From: Mycolicibacterium mageritense
Lineage (GTDB): Bacteria; Actinomycetota; Actinomycetes; Mycobacteriales; Mycobacteriaceae
Length of the DNA stretch: 64,000 nt
Assembly (NCBI RefSeq): GCF_010727475.1
Contig: NZ_AP022567.1
Span: forward strand, 4,712,001-4,776,000
Direction: 5' to 3'
Position 1 is the stretch's first letter. Every line of letters starts with the position of its first letter. Shown here piece by piece: positions 1-7,696 of this stretch. The notes below the pieces were generated by a model. That model was not told the origin of the DNA and searched no databases. It saw only the letters and a list, made by a program, of their open reading frames with translations. The position numbers and the translations under genes were made by a program.

Positions 1-55
1 GCTCGGCGATCTCGGCGGCCATCAGCTGGCCGGGGGCGGTTGAATCAGGGCTCAC
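1..55 (-). CDS. N-terminal fragment of the third gene of the sugar operon (possibly SIS-domain sugar isomerase)
   Basis: Only the first 18 codons lie in the window. They start at a GTG whose last two bases are shared with the kinase stop codon (GTGA overlap), so translation is probably coupled to the kinase. The visible peptide begins MSPDSTAPGQLMAAEIAE. The phrase MAAEI.E resembles the start of SIS-domain GlmS/AgaS-like sugar isomerases, which often sit beside aminosugar kinases. That identification rests on a few residues and on context, so it is weak. The rest of the gene lies beyond the left edge. Confidence 0.45.
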   Translation of the reverse strand, partial: MSPDSTAPGQLMAAEIAE

Positions 56-962
56 TTCGTCTCCTTGTCGGCGTCACATTCCAGTAGTAGTCGTTGGGCG
101 AGTTCTACGGCACCCCGAACCGGGTCGACCGAGAGCACTCTGACATCGGTGAACTGTTGCTCGGTGAGTCGTTGGCGCACGGCTTTCTGCAGGGCGGGCT
201 GGTGCACCGCAAGGCCGCCCGCTAGCACCACCGGACCTTTCGATCCCAGCCGGTTTCCGACCGCGACCGCCAAGCCGGCCAGGGCGGCGCCCGCTTGGTC
301 GACGATCTGGCGGCTGACCACGTCGCCGTCGCTGGCCAGTTCGAACACCACGCGGGCCCGGCCCGCCCAGTAGCGCCGGTCGGGCTGGGCGTAGAAGTGG
401 TCGAGCAGCTGGCCGGGAACTGCAGGCCGCAGTCGGCGGCCAACTGCTGGCCGAGGCGGTCGGCGGGCTCGCCGTGATCCACGCGGGTGAGGCTGCGTCG
501 CACCGCTTCCCGGGCCACCCAGTAACCGCTGCCTTCGTCGCCGAGCAGGTAGCCCCACCCGCCGGTGCGGGTCTGCCGGTCACCCCGGCGGCCCCATGCC
601 ACCGAGCCGGTGCCCGAGATGAGCGCGATGCCGTCCATCACGCCTGCGGCGGCGAGGATGAGCTGGCTGTCGTGCACCACGCGGACCCGCGCACACGGTA
701 GGCGCACGGCGAGCAGGTCGCGCAGCCGGGCCTCGGCGGCCGGGGTCTCCACGCCGGCCGCTCCCGCGCAGACCGCCCGGATTCCGTTGGCGCCGAGGCG
801 GTCCAGGATGACGTCGAGCTGACGACCGGCTTCCTCGATTCCCACCGACGAGATGTTGGCGCTGCCGGCCAGGGCCTCGGCGGTGACGATGCCGTTCTCG
901 ACACGCACGGCCTGGGTCTTGGAGCCGCCGATGTCGAATCCGAGTACCGCGGGCGTTGTCAC
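52..962 (-). pseudogene. BadF/BadG-type sugar kinase (N-acetylglucosamine kinase-like), frameshifted
   Basis: The protein belongs to the BadF/BadG/BcrA ATPase family, which includes N-acetylglucosamine kinases; it would phosphorylate an imported (amino)sugar in the cytoplasm. The N-terminal frame shows the first phosphate loop (LGFDIGGSKTQAVR), then SGTGSVAWGR and GDEGSGYW. The reading then moves to another frame, which carries the family C-terminus (LLDHFYAQPDRR to VVLAGGLAVHQPAL). The frames join near 410-425, consistent with a single-base indel. The start is a GTG at 962 overlapping the transporter stop as GTGA. As written the gene is broken. It could be a true mutation, or a sequencing error, because the downstream half still looks fully conserved. 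Confidence 0.75.
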
Positions 963-2232
963 TTGGTCACCGTCTCGGCGGCCGGGGACTCGGCCGGCCA
1001 CGTGCCGCCGTTCTCCCAGAAGTGCCGGATATCTTCGAGCTGGCGGCCCTTGGTCTCGGGGGCGAAGCGGTACACGAAGATGAAGGCCAGCAGGGCCAGT
1101 GCACCGAAGACCACGAATGTTCCAGAACCGCCCAGGGTTTGGAGCATGGTGAGGAAGAAGCCCGCGACGATCGCGTTGGCCACGAGGTCCGAGGTCAGCA
1201 TGGCGCTCGACCCCATCGACCGCAGCCGCGACGGGAAGCTCTCACCCGCATACACCCACACCAGCGCACCGAACCCGAACGTGAAGCCGACCGTGAACAG
1301 CACCGGTCGACGAGCACCAGCGACACGAACACCGCGATCAACGCGGCGACCTGGACCAGGGCGGGCAGGATCAGCAGGGCGAAGTTGCCCTGGAAGCCCA
1401 TGGCCTCGAACAGCTTGGGGCTGTAGTAGACGATCGCGTTGATGCCGGTGATCTGGATGAAGAATCCCAGCACGACGACGAAGACCGTGGCGCGCCGGTA
1501 GGGCGGCCGCAGCATTTCGCGGATGGCCCCGCCGCTCTCCTCGTTGAGCGCACGGCTCATCTCGGCGATCTCCGCGTCGACGTCGGCGTTCGGTTCGACG
1601 CGCTGCAGGGCCCGGCGGGCCTCGTCGACGCGGCCTTTGAGCATGTACCAGCGTGCGGTGTCGGGCATGCGCAGCAGGATCAGGGTGACCACGATGGCGG
1701 GGACCGCGGCCAGCCCGAGCATCCAGCGCCAGCCTCCGGTGCCGGCCAGGGCATAGGCCGCCAGGTAACCGATGATGATGCCGACCACGGTGGCCACCTG
1801 GTAGGCGACCAAGAGTGATCCGCGGATGTTGGCGGGGGACGATTCGGCGACGAAGACCGGGACCACCACGACCGAGACGCCGATGGTCAGGCCCAGCAGC
1901 AGGCGGGCCACCAACAGCATGGGGACCGATACCGAAAGCGCGCACATCAGCGCGAACGTGGCGTAGGTGGCGCCGACCAGCACCATGGACTTCTTGCGGC
2001 CGATCCGGTTGGCCAGCCAGCCGCCGATGATCGCACCCGCGATCTCGCCGATCACCACCATGGTGGTGATCCACTGGACGCCCGCGGTGTCGAGGTCGAA
2101 TTCCTTGGGGATGAACAGCATTGCGCCGGCGATGTTGGACAGGTCGTAGCCGTAGATGACTCCGACGCTCGCCGCGGCGACGCCCACCAGCAGGCCCAGT
2201 CGCGAGGGTGATCGGGTTTCGGTATTGCCCAC
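959..2232 (-). pseudogene. MFS sugar porter (SugI-like), frameshifted
   Basis: A major facilitator sugar transporter of the inner membrane. The first 270 or so residues give six or more membrane segments with the family signatures GWLANRIGRKK (loop 2-3) and a PDTARWY-type PES motif after segment 6. The frame is lost just after VSLVLVDR at about 1301-1310. It resumes in another frame as PVLFTVGFTFGFG and runs to the usual PETKGRQLEDI end. Sugar porters normally read VDR-LGRR-P here, so about 16 bases appear to be missing between two short CCGG-type repeats. It starts at a GTG with GAGAGGAA upstream. It is divergent from the GntR gene and coupled to the kinase. The M. tuberculosis neighbour of dacB1 is also a sugar porter (sugI), which supports orthology. 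Confidence 0.75.
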
Positions 2233-2256
2233 TGGCGGTTCCTCTCACTGGGGGCT

Positions 2257-2275
2257 AATTGGTATACGCCAATTT
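2257..2275. promoter_or_regulatory. GntR/HutC operator, site 1
   Basis: AATTGGTATACGCCAATTT, a near-perfect inverted repeat with half-sites TTGG and CCAA six bases apart. It lies just upstream of the sugar porter start. It resembles the TGGTNTAGACCA type of site bound by DasR/NagR regulators of aminosugar genes. The match to that consensus is my judgement. Confidence 0.75.
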
Positions 2276-2286
2276 GATGCAGGTAA

Positions 2287-2305
2287 GATTGGCATACACC
2301 AATTT
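2287..2305. promoter_or_regulatory. GntR/HutC operator, site 2
   Basis: GATTGGCATACACCAATTT, a second copy of the same motif (common core TTGGYATACRCCAATTT). It is exactly 30 bp from site 1, about three helical turns, and 28 bp before the GntR start codon. The pair can serve both divergent promoters. Confidence 0.75.
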
Positions 2306-2332
2306 GGCCCGTCAAGAGGTAAGTTGAAACTG

Positions 2333-3046
2333 ATGTCCGAACCAGCTGCCCCGACCGCTCCACCTCGGTATTTCCAGGTCAAACTGGCGCTTGCCGAACT
2401 CATTGCCGGCCTCGACCGCGGGGTTTCGCTGCCGCCCGAACGCCAGCTCGCAGAACAGCTCGGCACGTCGCGCACCACGCTGCGCAAGGCGCTCGCCGAA
2501 CTCGCAGGCGAAGGCGTGCTGCGTCGCACGCAGGGCAGCGGCAACTTCGTCGCCCCGCCCAAGGTGGTTCACGTCCGCCAGCTGTCGTCACTCACCGACG
2601 ACCTGAAAGCCGAAGGGATGCAGGCATCTTCACAGATCCTCGGGCTGCAACGGGTACGCGCCGAGGCTGCCGTCGCCGAGCATCTGGAGATCGCTCCCGG
2701 GGAGCGTATCCACCTGCTGACGCGGCTGCGCCTGGTCGACGGCGAACCGTTGGCCATCGAAGAGGCGCACCTGCCGGGCGCGCTGCCGCGGCTCGAGGCG
2801 CACCTGACCGAGAAGGGTTCGCTGTACGCCGCGATGCGGGATTGCTACGACCGCGTCGTGCACTCCGTGGAGGACACCGTCGAGACCGCGCTGGCCACGC
2901 CGCACCAGGCCGAGTTGTTGGGGATCGCGACCGGGCAACCGCTGCTGCTGGTACACCGCACGAGCCGTGACGAGGCCGGCAACGTCATCGAGTGGACCAG
3001 GTCGGTGTACCGCGGCGACCGCTTCCGCTTCGTCGCGCGGGCCTGA
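2333..3046 (+). CDS. GntR-family (HutC/NagR subfamily) transcriptional regulator
   Basis: A 237-residue regulator. The N-terminal winged helix-turn-helix spans about residues 10-75 (RQLAEQLGTSRTTLRKALAELAGEGVL.RTQGSGNFV, the GntR signature). The C-terminal two thirds are a UTRA ligand-binding domain (PGERIHLLTRLRLVDGEP, then AIEEAHLP). The start is the ATG at 2333; the longer upstream reading crosses the operators. It is transcribed away from the sugar porter/kinase operon with two matching operators between them. It therefore most likely represses that operon and itself until a phosphorylated (amino)sugar binds the UTRA domain. The ligand is inferred from subfamily and context. Confidence 0.88.
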   Translation: MSEPAAPTAPPRYFQVKLALAELIAGLDRGVSLPPERQLAEQLGTSRTTLRKALAELAGEGVLRRTQGSGNFVAPPKVVHVRQLSSLTDDLKAEGMQASSQILGLQRVRAEAAVAEHLEIAPGERIHLLTRLRLVDGEPLAIEEAHLPGALPRLEAHLTEKGSLYAAMRDCYDRVVHSVEDTVETALATPHQAELLGIATGQPLLLVHRTSRDEAGNVIEWTRSVYRGDRFRFVARA

Positions 3047-3060
3047 TTTTCTCGGCCGAG

Positions 3061-4296
3061 TCAGGCGAGCAGTTCCTCGACGAGTTTGAGCACCCGGCCC
3101 GCGCCGTCCTCCGCTTGCATATGGTCAGACACCCGCGCAGCGTTGGTCCGGAACCCGTTGTCGGTCATCGCCGCCCGAATCGCCGCGCCGAGGTTCTCGG
3201 AGGTGAGCCGACGCTGCGGTATCGGGGCCGGGCTCGCCCCAAGCTCGGCGAGCCGACGCGCCCAGAACGGCTGGTCACCCATCGCAGGCACCGCGACCGC
3301 GGGGACGCCCGCACGCAATCCGGCCGCGGTCGTGCCGGCCCCGCAATGATGGACCACTACGGCGGCCCGGGTGAACAACCAGTCGTGCGGCACCTCACCC
3401 ACGCACAGCACGTCGTCACCCGCCACGTCCAAGCCCGCCCATCCTGACTGGACCACTGCACGCGCGCCCGCGACCTGCACCGCGTCCCGGATCACACCCG
3501 AGATTTTCTCGGCCGCGGCCCTGCTGTTGACCGTGCTGCCGAAGCCGATGACAACCGGGGCTGGCCCGGCGTCGAGGAAAGCGGTCAGTTCGGCGGACGG
3601 CTGCCATCCGGACGGACGGGCCGGCCACCAGTAGCCCACGACCTCGATGCCCGGGCGCCAGTCCGCGGGCCGCGGCAGGACCGTGGGGGAGTAGCCGTAC
3701 AGGATCGGCCAACGGGCATCCGTGCGTTGTCGTCGTAGGCTCCGCGCGGGCACGTTCGGCAGCTCGAGCTCGGCCCGAAAACCGTTGATGGTCTTGCCGT
3801 ACAGCGCATCGAGTACGGTTTCGCCGACTCGTGCGGCGGCCCGGTTTGTGCGCCGGCCGGCCGACCACGCGCCGAGCACGGAGGGTGGATGATCCCCGGT
3901 TGCCGACAACGGTTGCAGCCGCACGCCGACACTGGGAATGCTCAGCGCCTCGGCGAGCGGGTGGCCGGCCGGTTCGGCGAACGGCGACAGCAGCAGCACA
4001 TCGAAAGGTTCGTCATGCACCGCTGCGAGCACCTGGCTGCCCAGTGCCCGCATGCCGCTCGGAGACAGAAACCTGGCCAGGCCCTTGACCGCGTCGAGCG
4101 GAGACACATCGCCGAGGGCGGCACCACCGTCGGCGAGTGGCCGGAAATCCAGTCCGCAGCCGATCACCAACTCGGCGAACATCTGGTAGGCGACCATGGT
4201 CACGCGGTGGCCCGCGTGCTGCAGTCGTACGCCCAATCCTGTCAGCGGCGCGACGTCGCCGTGGCTGCCGATAGCGATGATGCCGATGGTCGCCAT
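3061..4296 (-). CDS. Glycosyltransferase, GT1/GT28 (UDP-glycosyltransferase) fold
   Basis: A 411-residue GT-B glycosyltransferase. The N-terminus has the acceptor-domain start IGIIAIGSHGDVAPLTGLG. The C-terminal nucleotide-sugar site reads VVHHCGAGTTAAGLRAG followed by GDQPFWARR, typical of actinobacterial MGT/rhamnosyltransferase-like enzymes that glycosylate lipids or small molecules. There is no signal peptide or membrane segment, so it is cytosolic or peripheral. Its start codon directly abuts the stop of the subunit-c paralogue (no gap), so it is the third gene of the TetR/subunit c/glycosyltransferase unit. It converges with the GntR gene, leaving 14 bp. Acceptor and donor are unknown. 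Confidence 0.85.
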   Translation of the reverse strand: MATIGIIAIGSHGDVAPLTGLGVRLQHAGHRVTMVAYQMFAELVIGCGLDFRPLADGGAALGDVSPLDAVKGLARFLSPSGMRALGSQVLAAVHDEPFDVLLLSPFAEPAGHPLAEALSIPSVGVRLQPLSATGDHPPSVLGAWSAGRRTNRAAARVGETVLDALYGKTINGFRAELELPNVPARSLRRQRTDARWPILYGYSPTVLPRPADWRPGIEVVGYWWPARPSGWQPSAELTAFLDAGPAPVVIGFGSTVNSRAAAEKISGVIRDAVQVAGARAVVQSGWAGLDVAGDDVLCVGEVPHDWLFTRAAVVVHHCGAGTTAAGLRAGVPAVAVPAMGDQPFWARRLAELGASPAPIPQRRLTSENLGAAIRAAMTDNGFRTNAARVSDHMQAEDGAGRVLKLVEELLA

Positions 4297-4545
4297 CTAG
4301 CCACCCGGGGTAGCGAACACGAACAACGCCATGAATGCGATGTTGATGAAGAACGTGGCCTCCACCAAACTGACCGTGATGAGAAACGGTGTGAACAGCC
4401 GGGACTGAGCTTCGGGCTGCCGTGCCACCCCGGCGATGAACTGAGACCCGGCCAGTCCGTCGCCGATGCCTGCGCCGATTGCGCCGCCCGCCAACACGAT
4501 GCCCCCGGCCAGCAGCGCATGACCCATCAGTGCGTCACTCGCCAT
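4297..4545 (-). CDS. Paralogue of F1Fo ATP synthase subunit c (AtpE-like)
   Basis: An 82-residue hairpin membrane protein that closely matches mycobacterial AtpE. The first helix carries the Gly-rich GGAIGAGIGDGLAG, the polar loop reads ARQPEAQSRLFTP, and the second helix carries the proton-binding Glu62 (LVEATFFIN), ending FMALFVFATP. The length is normal for the family. It is not in an atp operon: it overlaps the end of a TetR gene by 11 bp and abuts a glycosyltransferase. Against the M. tuberculosis AtpE sequence as I remember it, the Ala right after Glu-Ala is Thr (Thr64) and the next Tyr is Phe (Phe65); both positions line the bedaquiline pocket. All residues needed for rotation are kept, so it could join a c-ring. 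Whether it does is unknown. Confidence 0.9.
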   Translation of the reverse strand: MASDALMGHALLAGGIVLAGGAIGAGIGDGLAGSQFIAGVARQPEAQSRLFTPFLITVSLVEATFFINIAFMALFVFATPGG

Positions 4546-5185
4546 GGGCTACCCCCTGTCTCGCGGTGGCCATCTCGAAAACCTCGACAAGCGCTTCACC
4601 GTGCCCGATCACGTCGTACTCGGCATCGCGCGCGTACTCCTGCGCAGCACTGTCGAGGGCGCCGCGCAGGATGTTCTTCATCAAAAGCGGAGGAACATCC
4701 CGGAATTCGCCGCTGCGCACGCCCTGGTCGAATATCGCCAGCGGGTCGAGAGCGGCGAGATCGCCGGTCGGCGGATGTTCCTGCACGGCCTTCGCGGCGG
4801 CCTGGTCGAGTCGCAATCCGTCGGCGTCGCGATAGCCGGCCATGAGTTCGAGCATTGCGACTGCAGCTGACCGATTCGCCGCGACGAATGCCACGTTGGC
4901 TCTGATGTAGGCGGAGAGTTTCGCCGCCGAGGTGTTCTCCGCGCGCACGGCAGGCACGATGACCGCGGCACCACGGTTGAAGATCTCGGCGAACACCGCG
5001 TCGACCACCTCGGACTTCTTGGTGAAGTGATACAACACAACGCTTTTCGCGACACCGATGTGTTCGGCGATGCGGGCCAGGGAGGCCTGCGCGTAACCGG
5101 ACTCGGCGATTACCTCCAGTGCCGCATCGACGATCTGGCGGCGTCGCGCTTGCTCGGTGAAGGTTGGAACGCGTTCAGACCGCAT
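4535..5185 (-). CDS. TetR-family repressor of the subunit-c paralogue unit
   Basis: A 216-residue TetR regulator. The N-terminal helix-turn-helix is at about residues 12-58 (RRRQIVDAALEVIAESGYA, then IAEHIGVAKSVVLYHF). The C-terminal domain is the usual variable ligand-binding part. It is the first gene of a minus-strand unit and its stop overlaps the AtpE-like start by 11 bp, so the three genes are almost surely co-transcribed. Two palindromes (GACC-type arms) lie over and just upstream of its start, as expected for an autoregulated TetR. The inducer is unknown. Confidence 0.88.
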   Translation of the reverse strand: MRSERVPTFTEQARRRQIVDAALEVIAESGYAQASLARIAEHIGVAKSVVLYHFTKKSEVVDAVFAEIFNRGAAVIVPAVRAENTSAAKLSAYIRANVAFVAANRSAAVAMLELMAGYRDADGLRLDQAAAKAVQEHPPTGDLAALDPLAIFDQGVRSGEFRDVPPLLMKNILRGALDSAAQEYARDAEYDVIGHGEALVEVFEMATARQGVAHGE

Positions 5186-5210
5186 GGTCTGAGATTAGAC
5201 CGATCGGTCA
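5175..5210. promoter_or_regulatory. Two palindromes, probable TetR operator
   Basis: GACCGATCGGTC is a perfect 12-bp palindrome about 15 bp upstream of the TetR ATG. TCAGACCGCATGGTCTGA has perfect 7-base arms and covers the start codon. Both contain GACC/GGTC half-sites. Repression of the TetR/subunit-c/glycosyltransferase unit from here is inferred. Positions are good to about one base. Confidence 0.6.
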
Positions 5211-5353
5211 GACAATCGCAAGGATCCTCCGCCCGGCAGTCCCCCGCATGCGGGCGGTACCCCCAGTGGCGGTACACCAAATCGCGCGAAATGGGGTATC
5301 GCGGCGTCTGCTCGGCAGAGAAGTCCGGCCGGGAAGTCTGGCAGGGGGAGAAC

Positions 5354-6571
5354 TCAGTGCAGCGGGCGGCGGTTCAGTGACCGGGCGCCCATCATCAGCG
5401 CGAACACGATGATGGCGCCGACGATCGCGACGCCCACGCGCACCGGCAGGGTGTCGGCGTCAGGCAGGACCGACGCGGCCTGCGCGGCCGACGGCTCGTC
5501 GGCCTTCGGTGCCGTGAGGGAGGGGTCCGGTTCGACGAGCGTGCCGACCTTGGTGCCGGGAGGTGTCGCGAAGCCGTAGTCGAGCAGGCGAGCGGCTTGT
5601 TCCCACGGCGCGATCGGTACGCGGGTGCCCTTCATGAGCACAGCCACCAGCCGGCGGCCGTCGCGATCGGCGGCGCCGACGAAGGTCTGCCCGGCATCGT
5701 CGGTGTAACCGGTCTTGCCGCCCAGCGCGCCCGGGTAGTTGTACAACAGCTTGTTGTCGTTCTCCACCGGATAGGGCGGATTGCCGTCGCGCCCAGGGAA
5801 ATCGAACGTCTGGGTGGCGACGATGTCGGCGAATACCGGGTTCTGCCAGGCGTATCGGTAGAACAGCCCGATGTCGTAGGCCGACGTGCTCATGCCGGGG
5901 CCGTCGAGGCCTGACGGTGTCGCGGCGCGGGTGTCACGCCCACCGAGCTTGCCTGCCAACACATTCAGCTTCTGCAGTGCGGCGTCCATGCCGCCGAGCT
6001 GCATGGCCAGGGCGTGCGCGGCGTCGTTGCCGGAGTGCATGAGCAGCCCGTGCAACAACTCGTTGATCGTGTACTGGCCGCCGGGGCCGACGCCGACGCG
6101 GGTGCCTTCGGCATTCGCGTCCTCCTGGGTGCCGGCAACCCGCTTGTTGAGGTTGAGCTCGTTGAGCGCGGCGGTGGCCACCAGCACCTTGATGATGCTC
6201 GCGGGGCGGTGCCGCCCGTGCGGATCCTTGGCGGCGATGACGTCTCCGGTGTCCAGGTCGGCGACGAGCCAGGCCTCCGCGGAGACGTCGTTGGGCAGCG
6301 GCGGTGTATCGGGTGCCGTGATCACGCCGCAGCTGCCGAGCGCGTCGCCGCCCATCGGCTTGGCGGGCACGGGCAGGGGACCGGGGGTGGGGTCGCCCGG
6401 TTTGGGCACCTCCGATGCGTCCACCGCGGGTGGCGTCGTCACGCGGTACGGGCAATCGGGGGCCGGATCAGCGCCCGCCACACCGGCGGTCATCACGGCG
6501 GGTACCGCCATCACTGCCAGTGCCGCGCATGCCGCAAGCGCGCGCTTCGAAGTACTCCGCCAGGTCGCCAT
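5354..6571 (-). CDS. dacB1: D-alanyl-D-alanine carboxypeptidase (penicillin-binding protein 5 type)
   Basis: A 405-residue secreted/anchored DD-carboxypeptidase that trims the terminal D-Ala of peptidoglycan stem peptides. Residues 1-34 are a signal peptide (Lys/Arg start, Ala-rich core, VAGADP cleavage region), followed by a Pro-rich linker to about residue 95. The catalytic triad of motifs is intact: SIIK (Ser125, Lys128), HSGNDAA (SxN) and GGKTGYT (KTG). One membrane helix near the C-terminus (VGVAIVGAIIVFALMMG) would anchor the enzyme facing the wall. It matches the Rv3330 position next to an aminotransferase and a sugar porter. It is transcribed alone. Confidence 0.93.
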   Translation of the reverse strand: MATWRSTSKRALAACAALAVMAVPAVMTAGVAGADPAPDCPYRVTTPPAVDASEVPKPGDPTPGPLPVPAKPMGGDALGSCGVITAPDTPPLPNDVSAEAWLVADLDTGDVIAAKDPHGRHRPASIIKVLVATAALNELNLNKRVAGTQEDANAEGTRVGVGPGGQYTINELLHGLLMHSGNDAAHALAMQLGGMDAALQKLNVLAGKLGGRDTRAATPSGLDGPGMSTSAYDIGLFYRYAWQNPVFADIVATQTFDFPGRDGNPPYPVENDNKLLYNYPGALGGKTGYTDDAGQTFVGAADRDGRRLVAVLMKGTRVPIAPWEQAARLLDYGFATPPGTKVGTLVEPDPSLTAPKADEPSAAQAASVLPDADTLPVRVGVAIVGAIIVFALMMGARSLNRRPLH

Positions 6572-6639
6572 CGTGTCCGAAGGTTAGGCGATCGAGCCCC
6601 GGATTCCGGTTTGCCACGCTGTGACGCGTGTGACTGATG

Positions 6640-7626
6640 TTAAAGATGGGTGTATGCGAGCGCGGGATACTCGATGCTCGACATCCATAATCTGCCGTCG
6701 CTCTCCACGACGCCCGTGACGACGCCGAAGTCTGGATGCGTCATGCGGACACCGCCGGTCGGAGCCCCGGTGTCCGGGTCGAACGCCACCACCCACACCT
6801 GCGGTTTGATGCGCGGCTGCAGCGCATCGGGCAGTCGCCAGACGAGCTGACGCAGCAGTGGCGAGAGCGGTGCCAGCTTCTCGGCCGCGGCGTTGACGGG
6901 GCTCACCAGCGCGACCCAGATGCGGCCGTCGGAGCCGGTGGAGATGTTGTCGGGCATGCCGGGTAGGTGCTCCGCCAGCGGTGTCACGGTCCCGGTGGCC
7001 GGTCCGCTCAACCAGTACTTGGAGAGCCTGCGGCCTTGGGTCTCGGCGAACACCAGCGCAGAGCCGTCGGCGGTCACGGTGACGCCGTTGGTGAAGTAGA
7101 GCCCGGTGACGAGGGTGGTCACTGTGCCGTCGGTGGCCAACCGGAACAGGCTGCCGCGGCCGCGCGCCTCGAGGATCGCCCCGGCGAAGTGCTCGTAGTG
7201 GAACTTGCTGGTGGACTCGGTGAAATAGATTGTGCCGTCGGAGGTCTCGGTGACGTTCGAGCAGAACATCAAGGGACGGCCTGCCACCGATGAGACCAAC
7301 GTGGACAGTGCCCCGGTGTCCGGGTCCAGCGCCAGCAGCCCTCGGTGGCTGTCGCAGATCAGCACGCGCCCGTCACTGGCGACGTGCAACCCGAGTGGAC
7401 GCCCTCCGGTGTCGGCCACCACCGCCGCGGCGCCGTCTGGCGAGACACGCACGATCCTGCCGTCGACCAGACCCGTCCACAGCTGTCCGGCCGCATCGAC
7501 GACGACGTCTTCGGGTGCGTCGCCGGGCATCGGCACCACGGTCAACCGGGCGGGCGGATATTCCGGGAGCGTGCCGACGGGTGGCGGGGTCCAGCGGACC
7601 GGATCGATCGGTGGTTTACGTGCCAT
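6640..7626 (-). CDS. SMP-30/strictosidine synthase-like beta-propeller hydrolase
   Basis: A 328-residue six-bladed beta-propeller protein of the SMP-30/gluconolactonase/strictosidine-synthase-like group, probably a lactonase or esterase. The visible blades include PEDVVVDAAGQLWTGL, RPLGLHVASDGRVLICD, FCSNVTETSDGTIYFTES, and the strictosidine-synthase-like YFTNGVTVTADGSALVFAET followed by MPDNISTGSDGRIWVAL. The Asn and Asp residues in these segments are the usual metal ligands. There is no signal peptide. The N-terminal sequence MARKPPIDPVRW is Pro-rich. It lies downstream of a terminator-like hairpin that separates it from the aminotransferase unit. The substrate is unknown. Confidence 0.8.
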   Translation of the reverse strand: MARKPPIDPVRWTPPPVGTLPEYPPARLTVVPMPGDAPEDVVVDAAGQLWTGLVDGRIVRVSPDGAAAVVADTGGRPLGLHVASDGRVLICDSHRGLLALDPDTGALSTLVSSVAGRPLMFCSNVTETSDGTIYFTESTSKFHYEHFAGAILEARGRGSLFRLATDGTVTTLVTGLYFTNGVTVTADGSALVFAETQGRRLSKYWLSGPATGTVTPLAEHLPGMPDNISTGSDGRIWVALVSPVNAAAEKLAPLSPLLRQLVWRLPDALQPRIKPQVWVVAFDPDTGAPTGGVRMTHPDFGVVTGVVESDGRLWMSSIEYPALAYTHL

Positions 7627-7652
7627 CCGCTTGACGCTACGCCCGAAAAGAC

Positions 7653-7682
7653 AACGGCCGGACGGTTTCCCGCCCGGCCGTT
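7653..7682 (-). terminator. Hairpin downstream of the aminotransferase gene
   Basis: AACGGCCGG and CCGGCCGTT form a perfect 9-bp stem around a 12-base loop, 15 bp after the aminotransferase stop and before the propeller gene on the same strand. There is no T tract, as is usual for mycobacterial intrinsic terminators. Confidence 0.6.
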
Positions 7683-7696
7683 CCTGACTTCACGTC

